The notes under the pieces are model-generated. The model saw nothing but the letters and a program-made list of their open reading frames with translations, did not search any database and was not told the origin of the DNA. A stretch of DNA of 64,000 bases from Apibacter mensalis (GTDB lineage: Bacteria; Bacteroidota; Bacteroidia; Flavobacteriales; Weeksellaceae): positions 111,971-175,970 of the forward strand of contig NZ_LIVM01000006.1 in assembly GCF_001418685.1 (NCBI RefSeq), in the 5' to 3' direction. A program made the position numbers and the translations under genes. Shown here piece after piece: positions 28,519 to 38,916 of the stretch. Each line of letters starts with the position of its first letter. The stretch's first letter is position 1.

Positions 28519-28993
28519 TAAAAAAACTTTAAAAACTTCAAAATTTAAAGGATGGCTAAAACTTTTGAGTAAAAGTAAAGTTAGAATATGCATAAAAATC
28601 TTTTATTACCTAATAATATAATGATAATGGAATGCTTGGTCCAAAATTGATAGCTTGTTAAGGTATAAGAACCAATTAAAAACTTATAATTGGATTTAAG
28701 TTTTTAGTAGTTACGGCGTATAAAAATTATCTAGCTAAAAAATCTTTTCTATATTTTAAAGAATTTTTCTAATTTAAGAAAATTTAATTTTAAATTTCTT
28801 ACCATTTAATATTTATTTAAATGTATGTTTGAATCAATTGAAAACAATTTGATACATAATCTCATAAAATCAAATTCAGAGACTATAATGATTTGCAACC
28901 CCTTGATATGATATAATTCATTTGTAATAAAATTATTTAATCGATTAAATAGTAATAAATTTACGACATCAAACCACAAATATAAAATGTAAT
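28519..28993. other. Non-coding region before the sugar operon
   Basis: About 475 AT-rich bases. It contains a weak hairpin near 28668-28705 (CCAATT...AATTGG then a T-rich end) that may terminate the DUF4136 transcript, and at its right end the palindrome described at 28935. A 65-codon minus-strand frame across 28806-29003 looks accidental. Confidence 0.45.
28935..28950. promoter_or_regulatory. Candidate LacI-family operator before the sugar porter gene
   Basis: ATTTAATCGATTAAAT is a perfect 16-bp palindrome with the central CG typical of LacI/GalR operators, 43 bases upstream of the porter ATG. A LacI-type regulator is the second gene of the operon, so autoregulation is the simple reading. 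Inferred from position and symmetry. Confidence 0.65.
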
Positions 28994-30337
28994 ATGAACA
29001 CAAATTATCTTTATTGGATTACTTTTGTTGCAATAAACGGAGGCCTTTTATTCGGGTTAAATATGGCAGGAATTGCAGGAGCTAATGATCTCATTAAGCA
29101 AGACTTCAGCTTAAGCGATAGCGGTTTAGGTACTGTTGCCAGTTTTTTAATGATCGGATGTTTAATTGGAGCTTTTTTTACAGGTAGTATCGCTGAAAAA
29201 TACGGTCGTAAGAATGTTATGATCATAACAGCAGTCCTATATATAATTTCATCATTAGGTTGTGCCTTTGCTACAAGTTTTATAGGATTAACTATTTTCA
29301 GAGTTCTTTCCGGTTTTGCTGTAGGTGCTACCTCAGTAGTAGGCCCCATGTATATTTCAGAAATTTCCCCTGCCCATAAAAGAGGTACTTTAGTATCATT
29401 TAATCAATTTGCAATAACTATAGGTATTTTTTTAGCCTATGTTTTTGATTATTTCCTGATTAACTTAGGACCTGATAGTTGGAGATATATGTTGGGTGTT
29501 CCTGCAATATTTGGGATCATTTTTTTATTATATTTACTATTTTCTTTTCCTGAAAGTCCACGGTGGTTGTTAGCCAAGGGTAAAAAAGAAGAAGCCATAG
29601 TAATTCTCAGCAAAATAGGAGGAGATAGTTACGTTAACAATGAATTGCCGGAAATGGAAAAGTCCATAAATGCGGAAAAAAATAAAGAAAAAACCAATAG
29701 TAAAGAATTATTTACAGGAAAAACTGGCAAAATAGTTGCAATAGGAACTCTTATAGCAGCTTTTCAACAGATAACCGGTATAAATGCAGTGTTGATATTT
29801 GCTCCGGATATTTTTCGTTCAGCAGGGGTAGGCGGAGATACAGCACTATTACAATCCATGATAGTAGGGATTGTAAACGTATTGATGACCATAGTTGCAT
29901 TGAAATTAGTGGATTCTAAAGGACGTAAAACCCTTTTATTGTGGGGCGCTTTTGGTATGGCAATTTCTCTAGGATATTTGACATATGCATTCTTACAGGT
30001 TGAAAAAAATAGTATGGGAGTTTTAATAGCATTACTAGGTTATATATCCTTTTTCGCAGCTTCATTTGCTCCGGTTATGTGGGTAATCATATCAGAGATT
30101 TATCCTAATAGAATTAAAGGTTTAGCCATGTCTTTTTCGACCGCGGTAAGCTGGGGATGTACATTTTTAACGGTATATTTTGCGCCCATAATTCGAGCAA
30201 ATTTAGGTGATAGTGCTTTATTTGGAATTTTTGGGGTATTTACTGTAATAGCATTTATTTTTGTTAAAATTTGGATTCCGGAAACTAAAGGAAAATCTTT
30301 AGAACAAATTGAAAAAGAATTAGGGCTGATAGACTAA
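28994..30337 (+). CDS. Sugar porter family MFS transporter
   Basis: A 447-residue, 12-span inner-membrane protein of the sugar porter subgroup. Signatures: GSIAEKYGRKNVMI (loop 2-3 motif), PMYISEISPAHKRGTLVSFNQFAITIG (the PESPR-preceding region), FPESPRWLLAKGKK, AFQQITGINAVLIFAPDIF after span 6, VDSKGRKTLLLWG and the end motif IPETKGKSLEQIE. These transporters are usually proton symporters of hexoses or pentoses. The PfkB kinase two genes downstream suggests fructose or a related sugar. Confidence 0.95.
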   Translation: MNTNYLYWITFVAINGGLLFGLNMAGIAGANDLIKQDFSLSDSGLGTVASFLMIGCLIGAFFTGSIAEKYGRKNVMIITAVLYIISSLGCAFATSFIGLTIFRVLSGFAVGATSVVGPMYISEISPAHKRGTLVSFNQFAITIGIFLAYVFDYFLINLGPDSWRYMLGVPAIFGIIFLLYLLFSFPESPRWLLAKGKKEEAIVILSKIGGDSYVNNELPEMEKSINAEKNKEKTNSKELFTGKTGKIVAIGTLIAAFQQITGINAVLIFAPDIFRSAGVGGDTALLQSMIVGIVNVLMTIVALKLVDSKGRKTLLLWGAFGMAISLGYLTYAFLQVEKNSMGVLIALLGYISFFAASFAPVMWVIISEIYPNRIKGLAMSFSTAVSWGCTFLTVYFAPIIRANLGDSALFGIFGVFTVIAFIFVKIWIPETKGKSLEQIEKELGLID

Positions 30338-30356
30338 GTTATAAAATAAAGCTGCT

Positions 30357-31364
30357 ATGAAAAGAGTGTCAATCAAAGATGTTGCTTTAAAAGCCGGAGT
30401 TTCTACCGCATTGGTTTCTTATGTATTGAATGATCGTCATACCAATAGAATAAGTAAACTAACAGCAGAAAAAATAAAAAACGCAGCTAAAGAACTTAAT
30501 TATCGACCCAATAGTATAGCTAGAAGTCTAAAAGCAAAAAAAACCAATACTATTGCCCTTTTGGTAGCAGATATCGCGAATCCCTTTGCTTCTCAAATAG
30601 CAAGGATTATTGAAGATGAGATAAGCATCAAAGGATATGTGATACTGATTGGAAGCTCAGATGAGAACGCAGAAAAATTACATCAGCTAATTGATATTTT
30701 TCTTAATAGACAGGTTGATGGTTTTATAATTCTTCCTGTAGAAGGATCGGAAAAGTATATATTGGATTTAGCTAAAACTAAAGCGCCGGTAGTTATAATT
30801 GATCGATATTTTAATAATATGGATTTACCGGTAATTACCACTAACAATTATGGGGCTGCCTATCAAGCCACAGAGCATTTAATAAAAAGAGGAAAAAAGA
30901 ATATTGGCTTATTAACATTTAAAACAGAATTGATTCATTTAAATGAAAGAGTAAATGGTTATAAAAGAGCTGTTTTGGATAAAGGGTTAATTAATAAATC
31001 AGAAAATATAAAATACATTAATGAAACAAATATAGATGTAGAAGTTCCCAATGCAATAGATGAATTACTTTCAAACGAAGATAAAATTGATGCATTATTT
31101 TTTGCAACAAATAAATTAGCATTGGCAGGGCTTAGAAAATTAATGGTATTAAACATTAAAATTCCGGAAGAGTTAGCTCTAATTACATTTGATGAATCAG
31201 AAGCCTTTGATATCTTTAAAGTACCGGTAACCCATATTAAACAACCTTTATATGAAATATCAAAAGAAGCCGTGGAAATAATTACCGGAATGATTGAAGA
31301 TAAAAATTTAAAATTTAAACCGAGAGTGTACAATTCCAAATTAATAATAAAACAATCTTCTTAA
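30357..31364 (+). CDS. LacI/GalR-family transcriptional regulator
   Basis: A 335-residue repressor type: N-terminal helix-turn-helix VSIKDVALKAGVSTALVSYVLN and hinge RPNSIARSLKAKK, then a periplasmic-binding-protein-like sugar domain (NTIALLVADIANPFASQIARI, DGFIILPVEG, ...FKVPVTHIKQPLYEISKEAVE). It lies 19 bases after the porter gene and 13 before the kinase, so it controls its own operon most probably through the palindrome at 28935. The inducer is unknown. Confidence 0.93.
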   Translation: MKRVSIKDVALKAGVSTALVSYVLNDRHTNRISKLTAEKIKNAAKELNYRPNSIARSLKAKKTNTIALLVADIANPFASQIARIIEDEISIKGYVILIGSSDENAEKLHQLIDIFLNRQVDGFIILPVEGSEKYILDLAKTKAPVVIIDRYFNNMDLPVITTNNYGAAYQATEHLIKRGKKNIGLLTFKTELIHLNERVNGYKRAVLDKGLINKSENIKYINETNIDVEVPNAIDELLSNEDKIDALFFATNKLALAGLRKLMVLNIKIPEELALITFDESEAFDIFKVPVTHIKQPLYEISKEAVEIITGMIEDKNLKFKPRVYNSKLIIKQSS

Positions 31365-31377
31365 AATAAGAGATATA

Positions 31378-32322
31378 ATGAAAAATAATATGAATACGAA
31401 GCCAATCATTTGTTTTGGAGAAATATTATGGGATATATTCCCCTCAGGAAAGAAAATAGGAGGAGCTCCATTTAATGTTGCTTATCATCTTAATAAAATG
31501 GGTATTGATGGAAGAATGATTAGTTGTGTAGGAAATGATGAATTAGGCAGAGAATTGCTTACTAAAGTAAAAGAATCATCGATTCCTATTGATGAATGCC
31601 AGATAACCGATAAATATGATACTGGTACAGTAATAGCAGAAATAGATAAGAATAACGAAGCTCATTATACCATTGTAGAGCCGGTAGCTTGGGATTTTAT
31701 AGAATGGAAAGATGAATATGAAAATTTAGTGAAGAATTCACAAGGATTTGTTTTTGGAAGTTTGGGAAGTAGGAATAATTTGTCTAAAAGCACATTATTA
31801 AGATTAATCGAAGTGGCACCATATAAAGTTTTTGATATCAATCTTCGACCACCTTACATATCACAGGAATCTATTATCGAATTTATGAAAAAAGCCGATT
31901 TAGTTAAGATGAACAAAGCTGAACTAAGGCTTCTTTTAGAATGGTTGGGAAAAGAATACACCTCAGAAGAAGAGGCAGTTAAATATGTTCGTAAAAACTT
32001 TTCTTTAGATGGATTAATTGTAACTAAAGGAAGTAAAGGAGCTGTTTATTGTGATCAATATCAATATATATATTCAGAAGCAATACAAGTAGAAATTAAA
32101 GATACTGTTGGAAGTGGAGATTCATTTCTGGCGGGATTTTTAGCTAAACGAGCTCAAGGCTTTTCAATTTTAGACTCCATTAAAGAGGCAATAGTTTTAG
32201 GTGCATTTATAACTAATCATATAGGGGCATGTCCAGTATACGATTTAGAAGAATTTCAAAAATTTAGAAAGAATAAATCCATAAAAAGCAATACTTTTGT
32301 AGAAGATCAAACTATAAACTAG
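31378..32322 (+). CDS. PfkB-family carbohydrate kinase (fructokinase-like)
   Basis: The 314-residue kinase phosphorylates a sugar with ATP. It begins CFGEILWDIFPSGKKIGGAPFNVAYHL, the fructokinase-type substrate region with GGAPFN, and has the catalytic DTVGSGDSFLAGFLA near residue 240. A second possible ATG lies four codons in. As the third gene of a porter-regulator-kinase operon it would trap the imported sugar, most simply fructose to fructose 6-phosphate, which connects with fbp and pgk. Substrate is inference. Confidence 0.9.
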   Translation: MKNNMNTKPIICFGEILWDIFPSGKKIGGAPFNVAYHLNKMGIDGRMISCVGNDELGRELLTKVKESSIPIDECQITDKYDTGTVIAEIDKNNEAHYTIVEPVAWDFIEWKDEYENLVKNSQGFVFGSLGSRNNLSKSTLLRLIEVAPYKVFDINLRPPYISQESIIEFMKKADLVKMNKAELRLLLEWLGKEYTSEEEAVKYVRKNFSLDGLIVTKGSKGAVYCDQYQYIYSEAIQVEIKDTVGSGDSFLAGFLAKRAQGFSILDSIKEAIVLGAFITNHIGACPVYDLEEFQKFRKNKSIKSNTFVEDQTIN

Positions 32323-32373
32323 TAAAAGCGTAATAAATATAGGTCTATTAATTTATACCTATGGATCAAGATA

Positions 32374-32405
32374 AAAAGCAGCTTATATAATTAAGCTGCT
32401 TTTTA
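32374..32405. terminator. Bidirectional terminator between the kinase and fumarase genes
   Basis: AAAAGCAGCTT at 32374-32384 pairs with AAGCTGCTTTT at 32393-32403. Lying between convergent genes, it has T-rich exits on both strands. Confidence 0.88.
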
Positions 32406-32425
32406 AATTATAAAGATAAAATTAA

Positions 32426-34063
32426 TTAACAACTACATGGATCATATTTAATTTGATGAAAAAAGTCATTACCCTTGTCGTCCACAAGAATAAAAGCAGG
32501 AAAATTTTCCACCTCTATTTTCCAAATAGCTTCCATACCCAGTTCCGGATATTCCAAACATTCTAAGTGTTTAATATTGGTTTGGGCAAGAATAGCTGCA
32601 GGTCCCCCTATGCTTCCTAAATAAAAACCACCATATTTATGACAGGCATCTGTAACTTGTTGGCTCCTGTTTCCTTTAGCAATCATAATTAAACTGCCCC
32701 CATGGGATTGAAAAGAATCCACATAGGAGTCCATCCTTCCGGCGGTAGTAGGTCCCATTGAACCCGAAGCATACCCGGCAGGTGTTTTTGCCGGTCCGGC
32801 ATAATAGATAGGATGGTCTTTTATATATTGCGGTAATTCTTCTCCATTATCAAGTTTTTCTTGTAGTTTCGCATGGGCTATATCTCGTCCCACAATAATA
32901 GTTCCTGTTAAAGATAAACGAGTAGAAACAGGATAATTGGACAATTCTGTAAGTATTTCTTTCATGGGACGATTCAAATCAATTTTAATTCCTCCTGCTT
33001 CTCCCGCTTTTTGATACTGCTCGGGAATTAATCGCGCAGGATTATCTTCCAGTTTTTCAATCCAAATACCGTCTTTATTTATTTTTGCTTTAATATTTCG
33101 ATCGGCAGAACAAGAAACTCCCATACCTACCGGACAGGATGCGCCATGTCGTGGAAGGCGTATAACTCTGATATCATGGGCGAAAAATTTACCTCCGAAT
33201 TGTGCCCCTAACCCTAATTCTCGGGTAGCATTCAATAACTTTTTTTCCATTTCGAGATCCCGAAAAGCACGTCCGCCTTCATTTCCTGAAGTTGCCAAAT
33301 TATCGTAATATTTAGTTGAAGCAAGTTTAACGGTTTTCAGATTGGTTTCTGCAGAAGTTCCGCCAATTACAAAAGCAATATGATAAGGAGGGCAAGCAGC
33401 AGTACCTAAGGATTTCATTTTTTCAACTAAAAAAGGAAATAATTTATCGGGATTCAACAGTGCTTTAGTTTCCTGATACAAATAAGTTTTATTTGCCGAT
33501 CCACCTCCCTTTGCTACAAACAAAAATTTATATTCCTGTCCGTTTACTGCGTATAAATCTATTTGAGCAGGAAGATTGGTTCCTGTATTAATTTCCTTAT
33601 ACATGTCTAAAGGTGCATTTTGAGAGTAACGCAGATTGTCAGAAGTAAATGTATTGTATACACCTTTAGATAGAGCTTCCTCATCATTTCCGCCGGTCCA
33701 TACCTGTTGACCCTTTTTTCCCATAATAATCGCTGTTCCTGTATCTTGACAAAAAGGAAGAATTCCTTTAGCTGAAATTTCAGAATTTCGTAAGAAGGTA
33801 AGAGCCACAAATTTATCATTTTCACTGGCGTCTGGATCTGATAATATACTTGCTACTTGTTTTTGATGTTCCGGTCGAAGTAAAAATTCAACATTATGAA
33901 AAGCATGTTGAGCTAAGAGAGTTAAACCTTCCTGCTCAATTTTAAGGATTTCTTTCCCTTCAAATGTAGTGGTTGAAATATAATCTTTAGTTAGTAAATA
34001 ATATTCTGTTTGATCTTTACCCTGTTCAAAAGTTTCTTGATACTTAAAATCCGGTATTGCCAT
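32426..34063 (-). CDS. fumA: Class I (iron-sulfur) fumarate hydratase
   Basis: A 545-residue enzyme that interconverts fumarate and malate in the citric acid cycle. It carries both halves of the class I type: the N-terminal catalytic part with [15 protein letters not shown] (a cluster cysteine), [24 protein letters not shown] and [13 protein letters not shown], and the C-terminal part with [27 protein letters not shown] and [11 protein letters not shown]. Oxygen-sensitive [4Fe-4S] chemistry is expected of the family. The unusual CSC end is seen directly. Monocistronic, with a terminator shared with the convergent kinase gene. Confidence 0.95.
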   Translation of the reverse strand: MAIPDFKYQETFEQGKDQTEYYLLTKDYISTTTFEGKEILKIEQEGLTLLAQHAFHNVEFLLRPEHQKQVASILSDPDASENDKFVALTFLRNSEISAKGILPFCQDTGTAIIMGKKGQQVWTGGNDEEALSKGVYNTFTSDNLRYSQNAPLDMYKEINTGTNLPAQIDLYAVNGQEYKFLFVAKGGGSANKTYLYQETKALLNPDKLFPFLVEKMKSLGTAACPPYHIAFVIGGTSAETNLKTVKLASTKYYDNLATSGNEGGRAFRDLEMEKKLLNATRELGLGAQFGGKFFAHDIRVIRLPRHGASCPVGMGVSCSADRNIKAKINKDGIWIEKLEDNPARLIPEQYQKAGEAGGIKIDLNRPMKEILTELSNYPVSTRLSLTGTIIVGRDIAHAKLQEKLDNGEELPQYIKDHPIYYAGPAKTPAGYASGSMGPTTAGRMDSYVDSFQSHGGSLIMIAKGNRSQQVTDACHKYGGFYLGSIGGPAAILAQTNIKHLECLEYPELGMEAIWKIEVENFPAFILVDDKGNDFFHQIKYDPCSC

Positions 34064-34279
34064 ATAAAGCCTAGTTTTATAAATTTGATAGCGTCAAAAA
34101 TAGATATTAACAGAATTATAAAACATGACATTTGCCGTTTTTAAAGACTATTATGATATTTATAATCATTATAAATAAAGGAGAAGTTAGTATATAAATA
34201 AGTAATTTTATCAATAAGATAATGCCCGGATGGAATTACAAGGTTGGGCAATAAACTGGATAGAAAAAGATAAAAAAGA

Positions 34280-34304
34280 AAGGGCTGATTTTTCATCGAC
34301 CCTC
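34280..34304 (-). terminator. Probable terminator of glnN
   Basis: AGGGCTGAT and ATCGACCCT pair with one G-U across a 5-6 base loop; on the minus strand a CTTTCTTTTTT tract follows. It lies 35 bases beyond the glutamine synthetase stop codon. Confidence 0.65.
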
Positions 34305-34338
34305 TCATATATAATAATTACTAAATAATTTTTATAGA

Positions 34339-36531
34339 TTATTTTAACGTAAAAAGCAATTCTCTATATTTAGTTAATGGCCACATTTCATTATCAATCA
34401 ACATTTCCAATGCATCAGAATGTTCCCTGATTTTATCAAATAAAGGTTTTACTTTATTACAAAAAGTTTCAGCCTGTTTTGCAGGATCTGAAATTGCAAT
34501 AGCCTTATCTCTTTCTTTAAACAATTTATCAACCCCGCTTTTAATTTCTGTAATATGAGAAGAAATATTTTTTATAAGATCCAATTGCTCTTTGCACATG
34601 GATTTCATTTCATTTTCACCAAAAATATCTTTTAGACCTTTTGCATTTTCAATCAATTTGGTTTGATAATCTACAGCAACAGGAACAATATGATTTCTTG
34701 CCATATCTCCTAATACTTTAGCTTCAATAGAGATCATTTTAGAATATTTTTCCAATTTGATTTCATTTCTGGCTTCAATCTCCTTAGGTGTTAAAATATT
34801 TAGCTTTTCAAAAGGCTCAATATATTTTTTGTTTAATTCAAATTTCAAAGCTTCAGGAGTAGTTTTTTTATTTTCCAAACCTCTTTTTTCTGCTTCTTTA
34901 ACCCAATCTTCACTATATCCGTCTCCTTCAAATAAAATATTTCGTGATGCAGTTATATAATCACGAAGAATATTAAATATCGCTTCGTCTTTTTTAAGAC
35001 CTTTATCAATTAATTCATCCACTTCTTTTTTGAATTTTTGCAATTGATAAGCCATTATTGTATTTAAAACAGTCATAGGCTCACCGCAATTTGCCTGTGA
35101 TCCCACTGCTCTGAATTCAAATTTATTCCCGGTGAAAGCAAAGGGCGAAGTTCTGTTACGGTCTGTATTATCAAGTAAAAGTTCAGGAATTTTTCCGACA
35201 ATATTTAATTTTAAATCGGTTTTTTCATCCGGTGAAAGCTTACCTTTGGTGACTTTTTCTAATTCATTTAAAACTGCTGTTAACTGAGATCCTATAAATA
35301 TAGATATAATGGCAGGAGGAGCTTCATTAGCACCTAATCTATGGTCGTTACCGGCAGATGCAATCGAAGAACGTAATAAGTCACCATAGTCATGCACAGC
35401 CTTTATTGTATTGATGAAAAAAGTAAGAAACTGAAGGTTTTTCTTAGGGTTTTTTCCCGGGCTTAATAAGTTTTCACCGGTATCAGTTGAAAGCGACCAG
35501 TTATTATGCTTTCCGCTGCCATTAACTCCATCAAACGGCTTTTCATGAAATAATATGTTTAAACCGTGCCTACGGCTTACCTTTTTCATCACATCCATTA
35601 ATAAAGAGTTATGGTCTACGGCTAAGTTGGCTTCTTCAAATAATGGTGCTAACTCAAATTGATTCGGAGCAACTTCATTATGTCTGGTAGTTACCGGTAT
35701 ACCTAATTTCATACAATCAATTTCCAACTCTTTCATGAAGTTTCTAACGCGAGTGGGAATAGAACCGAAATAATGGTCTTCTAATTGCTGACCCTTAGCA
35801 GGAGCATGCCCTTGAAGAGTTCGTCCGGTTAAAACCAAATCAGGACGAGTTTGAAAAAGAGAAGAATCCACTAAAAAATATTCTTGCTCCCAACCGAGAG
35901 TTGAATAAACCTTGCTTACGTTTTTATCGAAATATGCTTGGCATACTTCGGTAGCGGCTTCATCTACTGATTGTAATGCTCTTAATAGTGGTGTTTTATA
36001 ATCTAACGTTTCACCCGTATACGAAACAAAAATAGAGGGGATACATAAGGTTGTATCTATAATAAAAGCCGGTGAAGTTGGATCCCAAGCGGTATAACCT
36101 CTAGCTTCAAATGTATTGCGTATACCACCGTTAGGGAAGCTGGAAGCATCAGGTTCTTGTTGAATTAATAAAGAACCGCTGAATCGCTCTATAGCCCGAC
36201 CTTCTCCTATAGGATTGAAAAAAGAATCGTGCTTTTCAGCTGTTTCACCGGTTAAGGGCTGAAACCAATGGGTATAGTGGGTAGCACCCTTAGACATAGC
36301 CCATTCTTTCATTGAAACAGCGACCTGATCCGCAATTTCTCTGGTAATTTTTTTACCATATTTTATGGCATCTAAAATACTTTGATATGCTTCTTTGGTC
36401 AGATATTCACGCATGGTGGATTCTGAGAAGACATTTTCACAATATAATTCAGATAATTTTTTTGGAATTTCTATATGTTTAGGTTGCAAATAGGGTAGCC
36501 TTTTTAAAGCATAAAAACGTAATGTTGACAT
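34339..36531 (-). CDS. glnN: Type III glutamine synthetase
   Basis: A 730-residue GSIII enzyme, the long form typical of Bacteroidota, making glutamine from glutamate, ammonia and ATP. Signature parts: THYTHWFQPLTGETAEKHDSFF near 80-101, GWEQEYFLVD near 215, ATTRHNEVAPNQFELAP-type TRHNEVAPNQFELAPLFEEANLAVDHN, LFHEKPFDGVNGSGKHNNWSL, and RTSPFAFTGNKFEFRAVGS. The C-terminal extension is present. A canonical promoter lies just upstream. Confidence 0.97.
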   Translation of the reverse strand: MSTLRFYALKRLPYLQPKHIEIPKKLSELYCENVFSESTMREYLTKEAYQSILDAIKYGKKITREIADQVAVSMKEWAMSKGATHYTHWFQPLTGETAEKHDSFFNPIGEGRAIERFSGSLLIQQEPDASSFPNGGIRNTFEARGYTAWDPTSPAFIIDTTLCIPSIFVSYTGETLDYKTPLLRALQSVDEAATEVCQAYFDKNVSKVYSTLGWEQEYFLVDSSLFQTRPDLVLTGRTLQGHAPAKGQQLEDHYFGSIPTRVRNFMKELEIDCMKLGIPVTTRHNEVAPNQFELAPLFEEANLAVDHNSLLMDVMKKVSRRHGLNILFHEKPFDGVNGSGKHNNWSLSTDTGENLLSPGKNPKKNLQFLTFFINTIKAVHDYGDLLRSSIASAGNDHRLGANEAPPAIISIFIGSQLTAVLNELEKVTKGKLSPDEKTDLKLNIVGKIPELLLDNTDRNRTSPFAFTGNKFEFRAVGSQANCGEPMTVLNTIMAYQLQKFKKEVDELIDKGLKKDEAIFNILRDYITASRNILFEGDGYSEDWVKEAEKRGLENKKTTPEALKFELNKKYIEPFEKLNILTPKEIEARNEIKLEKYSKMISIEAKVLGDMARNHIVPVAVDYQTKLIENAKGLKDIFGENEMKSMCKEQLDLIKNISSHITEIKSGVDKLFKERDKAIAISDPAKQAETFCNKVKPLFDKIREHSDALEMLIDNEMWPLTKYRELLFTLK

Positions 36532-36552
36532 AAAATGTGTTTTTTTATAGGG

Positions 36553-36584
36553 TAAATATAAATATAATATTAAAAAAAATCAAA
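36553..36584 (-). promoter_or_regulatory. Bacteroidota-type promoter of glnN
   Basis: On the minus strand TTTG (36584-36581) and TATATTTA (36560-36553) are 20 bases apart, one base off the TTTG-N20-TAnnTTTG consensus, 21 bases before the ATG. Confidence 0.6.
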
Positions 36585-37132
36585 CACCCCCTTAGTTTTT
36601 ACATATTGTTTAATAAATTAATTAGAAGTTTATGCCTGAAATTTTTGACATATTATCAAAAAAAAAATCCAATTTTATTAAATAAAATAAAATAAACGGT
36701 AAATTAGTATTTCATAATAAGAAAGTCATAAAAATGAGATGATAAAAAAATAGTATAATTTTTTATATTCAAAATCATATATTTGATCTTAATGATAAAC
36801 TAAAAGGAATAAATATTTTGTAAATTATTAAAAAATTAAAAATTTGAATAAGTTGTAAATAGATGATTTGTCCCTTTTTTTAAGAATTGTACTATTAAAA
36901 TGAAAATAATATTCGTGCTAAAAATTTAGAATATATGAAATAATGTGATAACAAAAATAGAGGAAATTGAATAAGTTAAATTTAGTAAAACTATATAATT
37001 GTAAAATTTTTATTTACAAAGTCTTACGTTGGTATAATATTTTCATTATAATCTGAATATATTTTAAAAACCATAAGATTTAAATCATAAAAATAACGAC
37101 AGTAATTATAATTAATCAAAAACCTAAAAAAC
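36585..37132. other. AT-rich intergenic region before the aldo/keto reductase gene
   Basis: About 550 bases between divergent genes. No reading frame or strong hairpin stands out. On the plus strand A exceeds T and G exceeds C, the same bias as other intergenic DNA in the right part of the window. Confidence 0.4.
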
Positions 37133-38116
37133 ATGGAACATAGAAAAATAGGGGATTCAGATTTATCTTTATCGATAATAACTTTCGGAGCTTGGGCTGC
37201 CGGAGGATGGATGTGGGGCGGAACAGAAAGAAAAGTGGCAGTAGAAGCTATTAAATCTGCTCATGATGCAGGGATGACATCTATCGATACAGCTCCTATT
37301 TACGGCCAAGGGACAAGTGAATCAATAGTAGGAGAAGCTATTAAAGGAATTTCTAGAGATAAGGTCCAAATTTTAACTAAATTTGGAATGCGTTGGGATT
37401 TAGCTAAAGGGGATTTAGCGATGCACAGTAAAGACAATTCGGGAAAAGATATCGATATTTATAAATATGCCGGTAAAGAAAGTGTTATATATGAATGTGA
37501 ACAAAGTTTAAAACGTTTAGGAACCGATTATATCGATTTATACCAACTGCATTGGCCGGAATGTGTTACACCCATTGAAGAAACATTTGAAGCTGTAGCA
37601 AAATTAATTGAGCAAGGTAAAGTACGCCATGCTTCTGTATGTAATTGTTCTACCTCTCAGATAGAAGATGCAAATAAGGCATGTAAAATACTTTCCGATC
37701 AAGTTCCTTATAGTATGCTAAATCGTAAAATAGAAAAAGATATAGTTCCTTATTGTATTAAAAATAAAAAATCTATCTTAGCTTATAGTCCTATGGAAAG
37801 GGGATTGTTAACCGGAAAAATTAAACCGGATCATAAATTTCAAGAAGGAGATGCAAGAAGAGATATGAAAATGTATCAACCGGAAAGTATTAAAAAGATT
37901 GGTGATTTTTTGGCTAAAATTAAACCAATTGCGGATGAACAGGGAGCAACTTTAGCTCAATTAGTGCTTAAATGGACTGCTGAGCAACCCGGAATTACTA
38001 TAGCTTTAGCAGGAGCAAGAAATGCTGAACAAGCTATACAAAATGCAAAAGCTGCCGATATAAAAATAAGTAAAGAACAAATGGATTTTATAGATTCCGA
38101 ATTAGCAAAGTTATAA
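37133..38116 (+). CDS. Aldo/keto reductase
   Basis: A 327-residue TIM-barrel NADPH-dependent oxidoreductase. The AKR tetrad is visible: Asp in SIDTAPIYGQG with the Tyr four residues on, Lys in QILTKFGMRW, His in DLYQLHWPE; the cofactor-binding IALAGARNAEQAIQNAKAAD is at the C-terminal end. It resembles the general-stress/YeaE-like group that reduces aldehydes or sugar carbonyls; substrate unknown. A 16-base gap to the SDR gene indicates one operon of two carbonyl-active enzymes. Confidence 0.92.
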   Translation: MEHRKIGDSDLSLSIITFGAWAAGGWMWGGTERKVAVEAIKSAHDAGMTSIDTAPIYGQGTSESIVGEAIKGISRDKVQILTKFGMRWDLAKGDLAMHSKDNSGKDIDIYKYAGKESVIYECEQSLKRLGTDYIDLYQLHWPECVTPIEETFEAVAKLIEQGKVRHASVCNCSTSQIEDANKACKILSDQVPYSMLNRKIEKDIVPYCIKNKKSILAYSPMERGLLTGKIKPDHKFQEGDARRDMKMYQPESIKKIGDFLAKIKPIADEQGATLAQLVLKWTAEQPGITIALAGARNAEQAIQNAKAADIKISKEQMDFIDSELAKL

Positions 38117-38132
38117 AATCATATAAATTATT

Positions 38133-38852
38133 ATGGAAAAGCTGACAGGTAAAAAAGCAATAGTTACTGGAGGTAACAGAGGGTTAGGAAAAGCAGTGGC
38201 TTTAGCTTTAGCTGCTGAAGGTGTTGATGTAGCAATTACAGGAAGAGATGAAAAAACAGTAAAGGAGACTGTAAAGGAATTGGAAGGAAAAGGAATAAGA
38301 GCTGCATATTCAGTTTTTGACATTTCTAATCAAAAAGAGGTTGAATCAGAAATGGAAAAATTACAAAGCAGTTTTGGATCTTTTGATATTTTGATAAATA
38401 ATGCGGGAATTTCGGCATTTCAAGGTTTTTTGGAGATGCCTGTTGATAAGTGGAAAAGTATTGTACAAACCAATCTTTTTGGACCCTATTTTATGTCAAG
38501 AGCAGTTTTACCTGCTATGATTGAAAAAAAGGGGGGAGACATTATTAACGTTTCATCGACGGCAGGTTTAAAGGGGGGAGCAAACACTTCAGCATATAGT
38601 GTTTCTAAAGCCGGTTTAATCTCCTTGTCAGAATCATTGATGTATGAAATGAGGAAGCATAATATAAGAGTAACAACTCTTACTCCAAGTACTATTGCAT
38701 CAGACATGTCTGTAAAATTATTAAAAATTACGGATGGTAATCCGGAAAAAGTGCTACAGCCGGATGATTTTGCAGAATTAGTTATAGATATTCTTAAATT
38801 AAATAAACGAGCTTTGTTGGCAAATGCTTCATTATGGTCTACCAATCCTTAA
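38133..38852 (+). CDS. Short-chain dehydrogenase/reductase (FabG-like)
   Basis: A 239-residue Rossmann oxidoreductase of the classical SDR type: TGGNRGLGKAVALAL at residues 10-24, NNAG near 90, catalytic Ser in NVSSTAGLKGG and YSVSK (Tyr/Lys) near 155. It resembles FabG but lies outside a fatty-acid cluster, paired with an aldo/keto reductase, so a role in carbonyl or sugar-alcohol conversion is as likely as fatty-acid synthesis. Followed by a clear terminator. Confidence 0.9.
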   Translation: MEKLTGKKAIVTGGNRGLGKAVALALAAEGVDVAITGRDEKTVKETVKELEGKGIRAAYSVFDISNQKEVESEMEKLQSSFGSFDILINNAGISAFQGFLEMPVDKWKSIVQTNLFGPYFMSRAVLPAMIEKKGGDIINVSSTAGLKGGANTSAYSVSKAGLISLSESLMYEMRKHNIRVTTLTPSTIASDMSVKLLKITDGNPEKVLQPDDFAELVIDILKLNKRALLANASLWSTNP

Positions 38853-38870
38853 AATTTTAAACTTATAGAT

Positions 38871-38903
38871 AAAGTCCGGCTATTAACTTCGGACTTTATT
38901 TTT
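38871..38903 (+). terminator. Rho-independent terminator after the SDR gene
   Basis: AAAGTCCG at 38871-38878 pairs with CGGACTTT at 38890-38897, followed by ATTTTTA. Confidence 0.8.
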
Positions 38904-38916
38904 AATATAAATATAT

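Noticed and set aside
28806..29003. 65-codon minus-strand reading frame
   Set aside because: No recognisable motif, overlaps the sugar porter start and its putative operator; most likely accidental.
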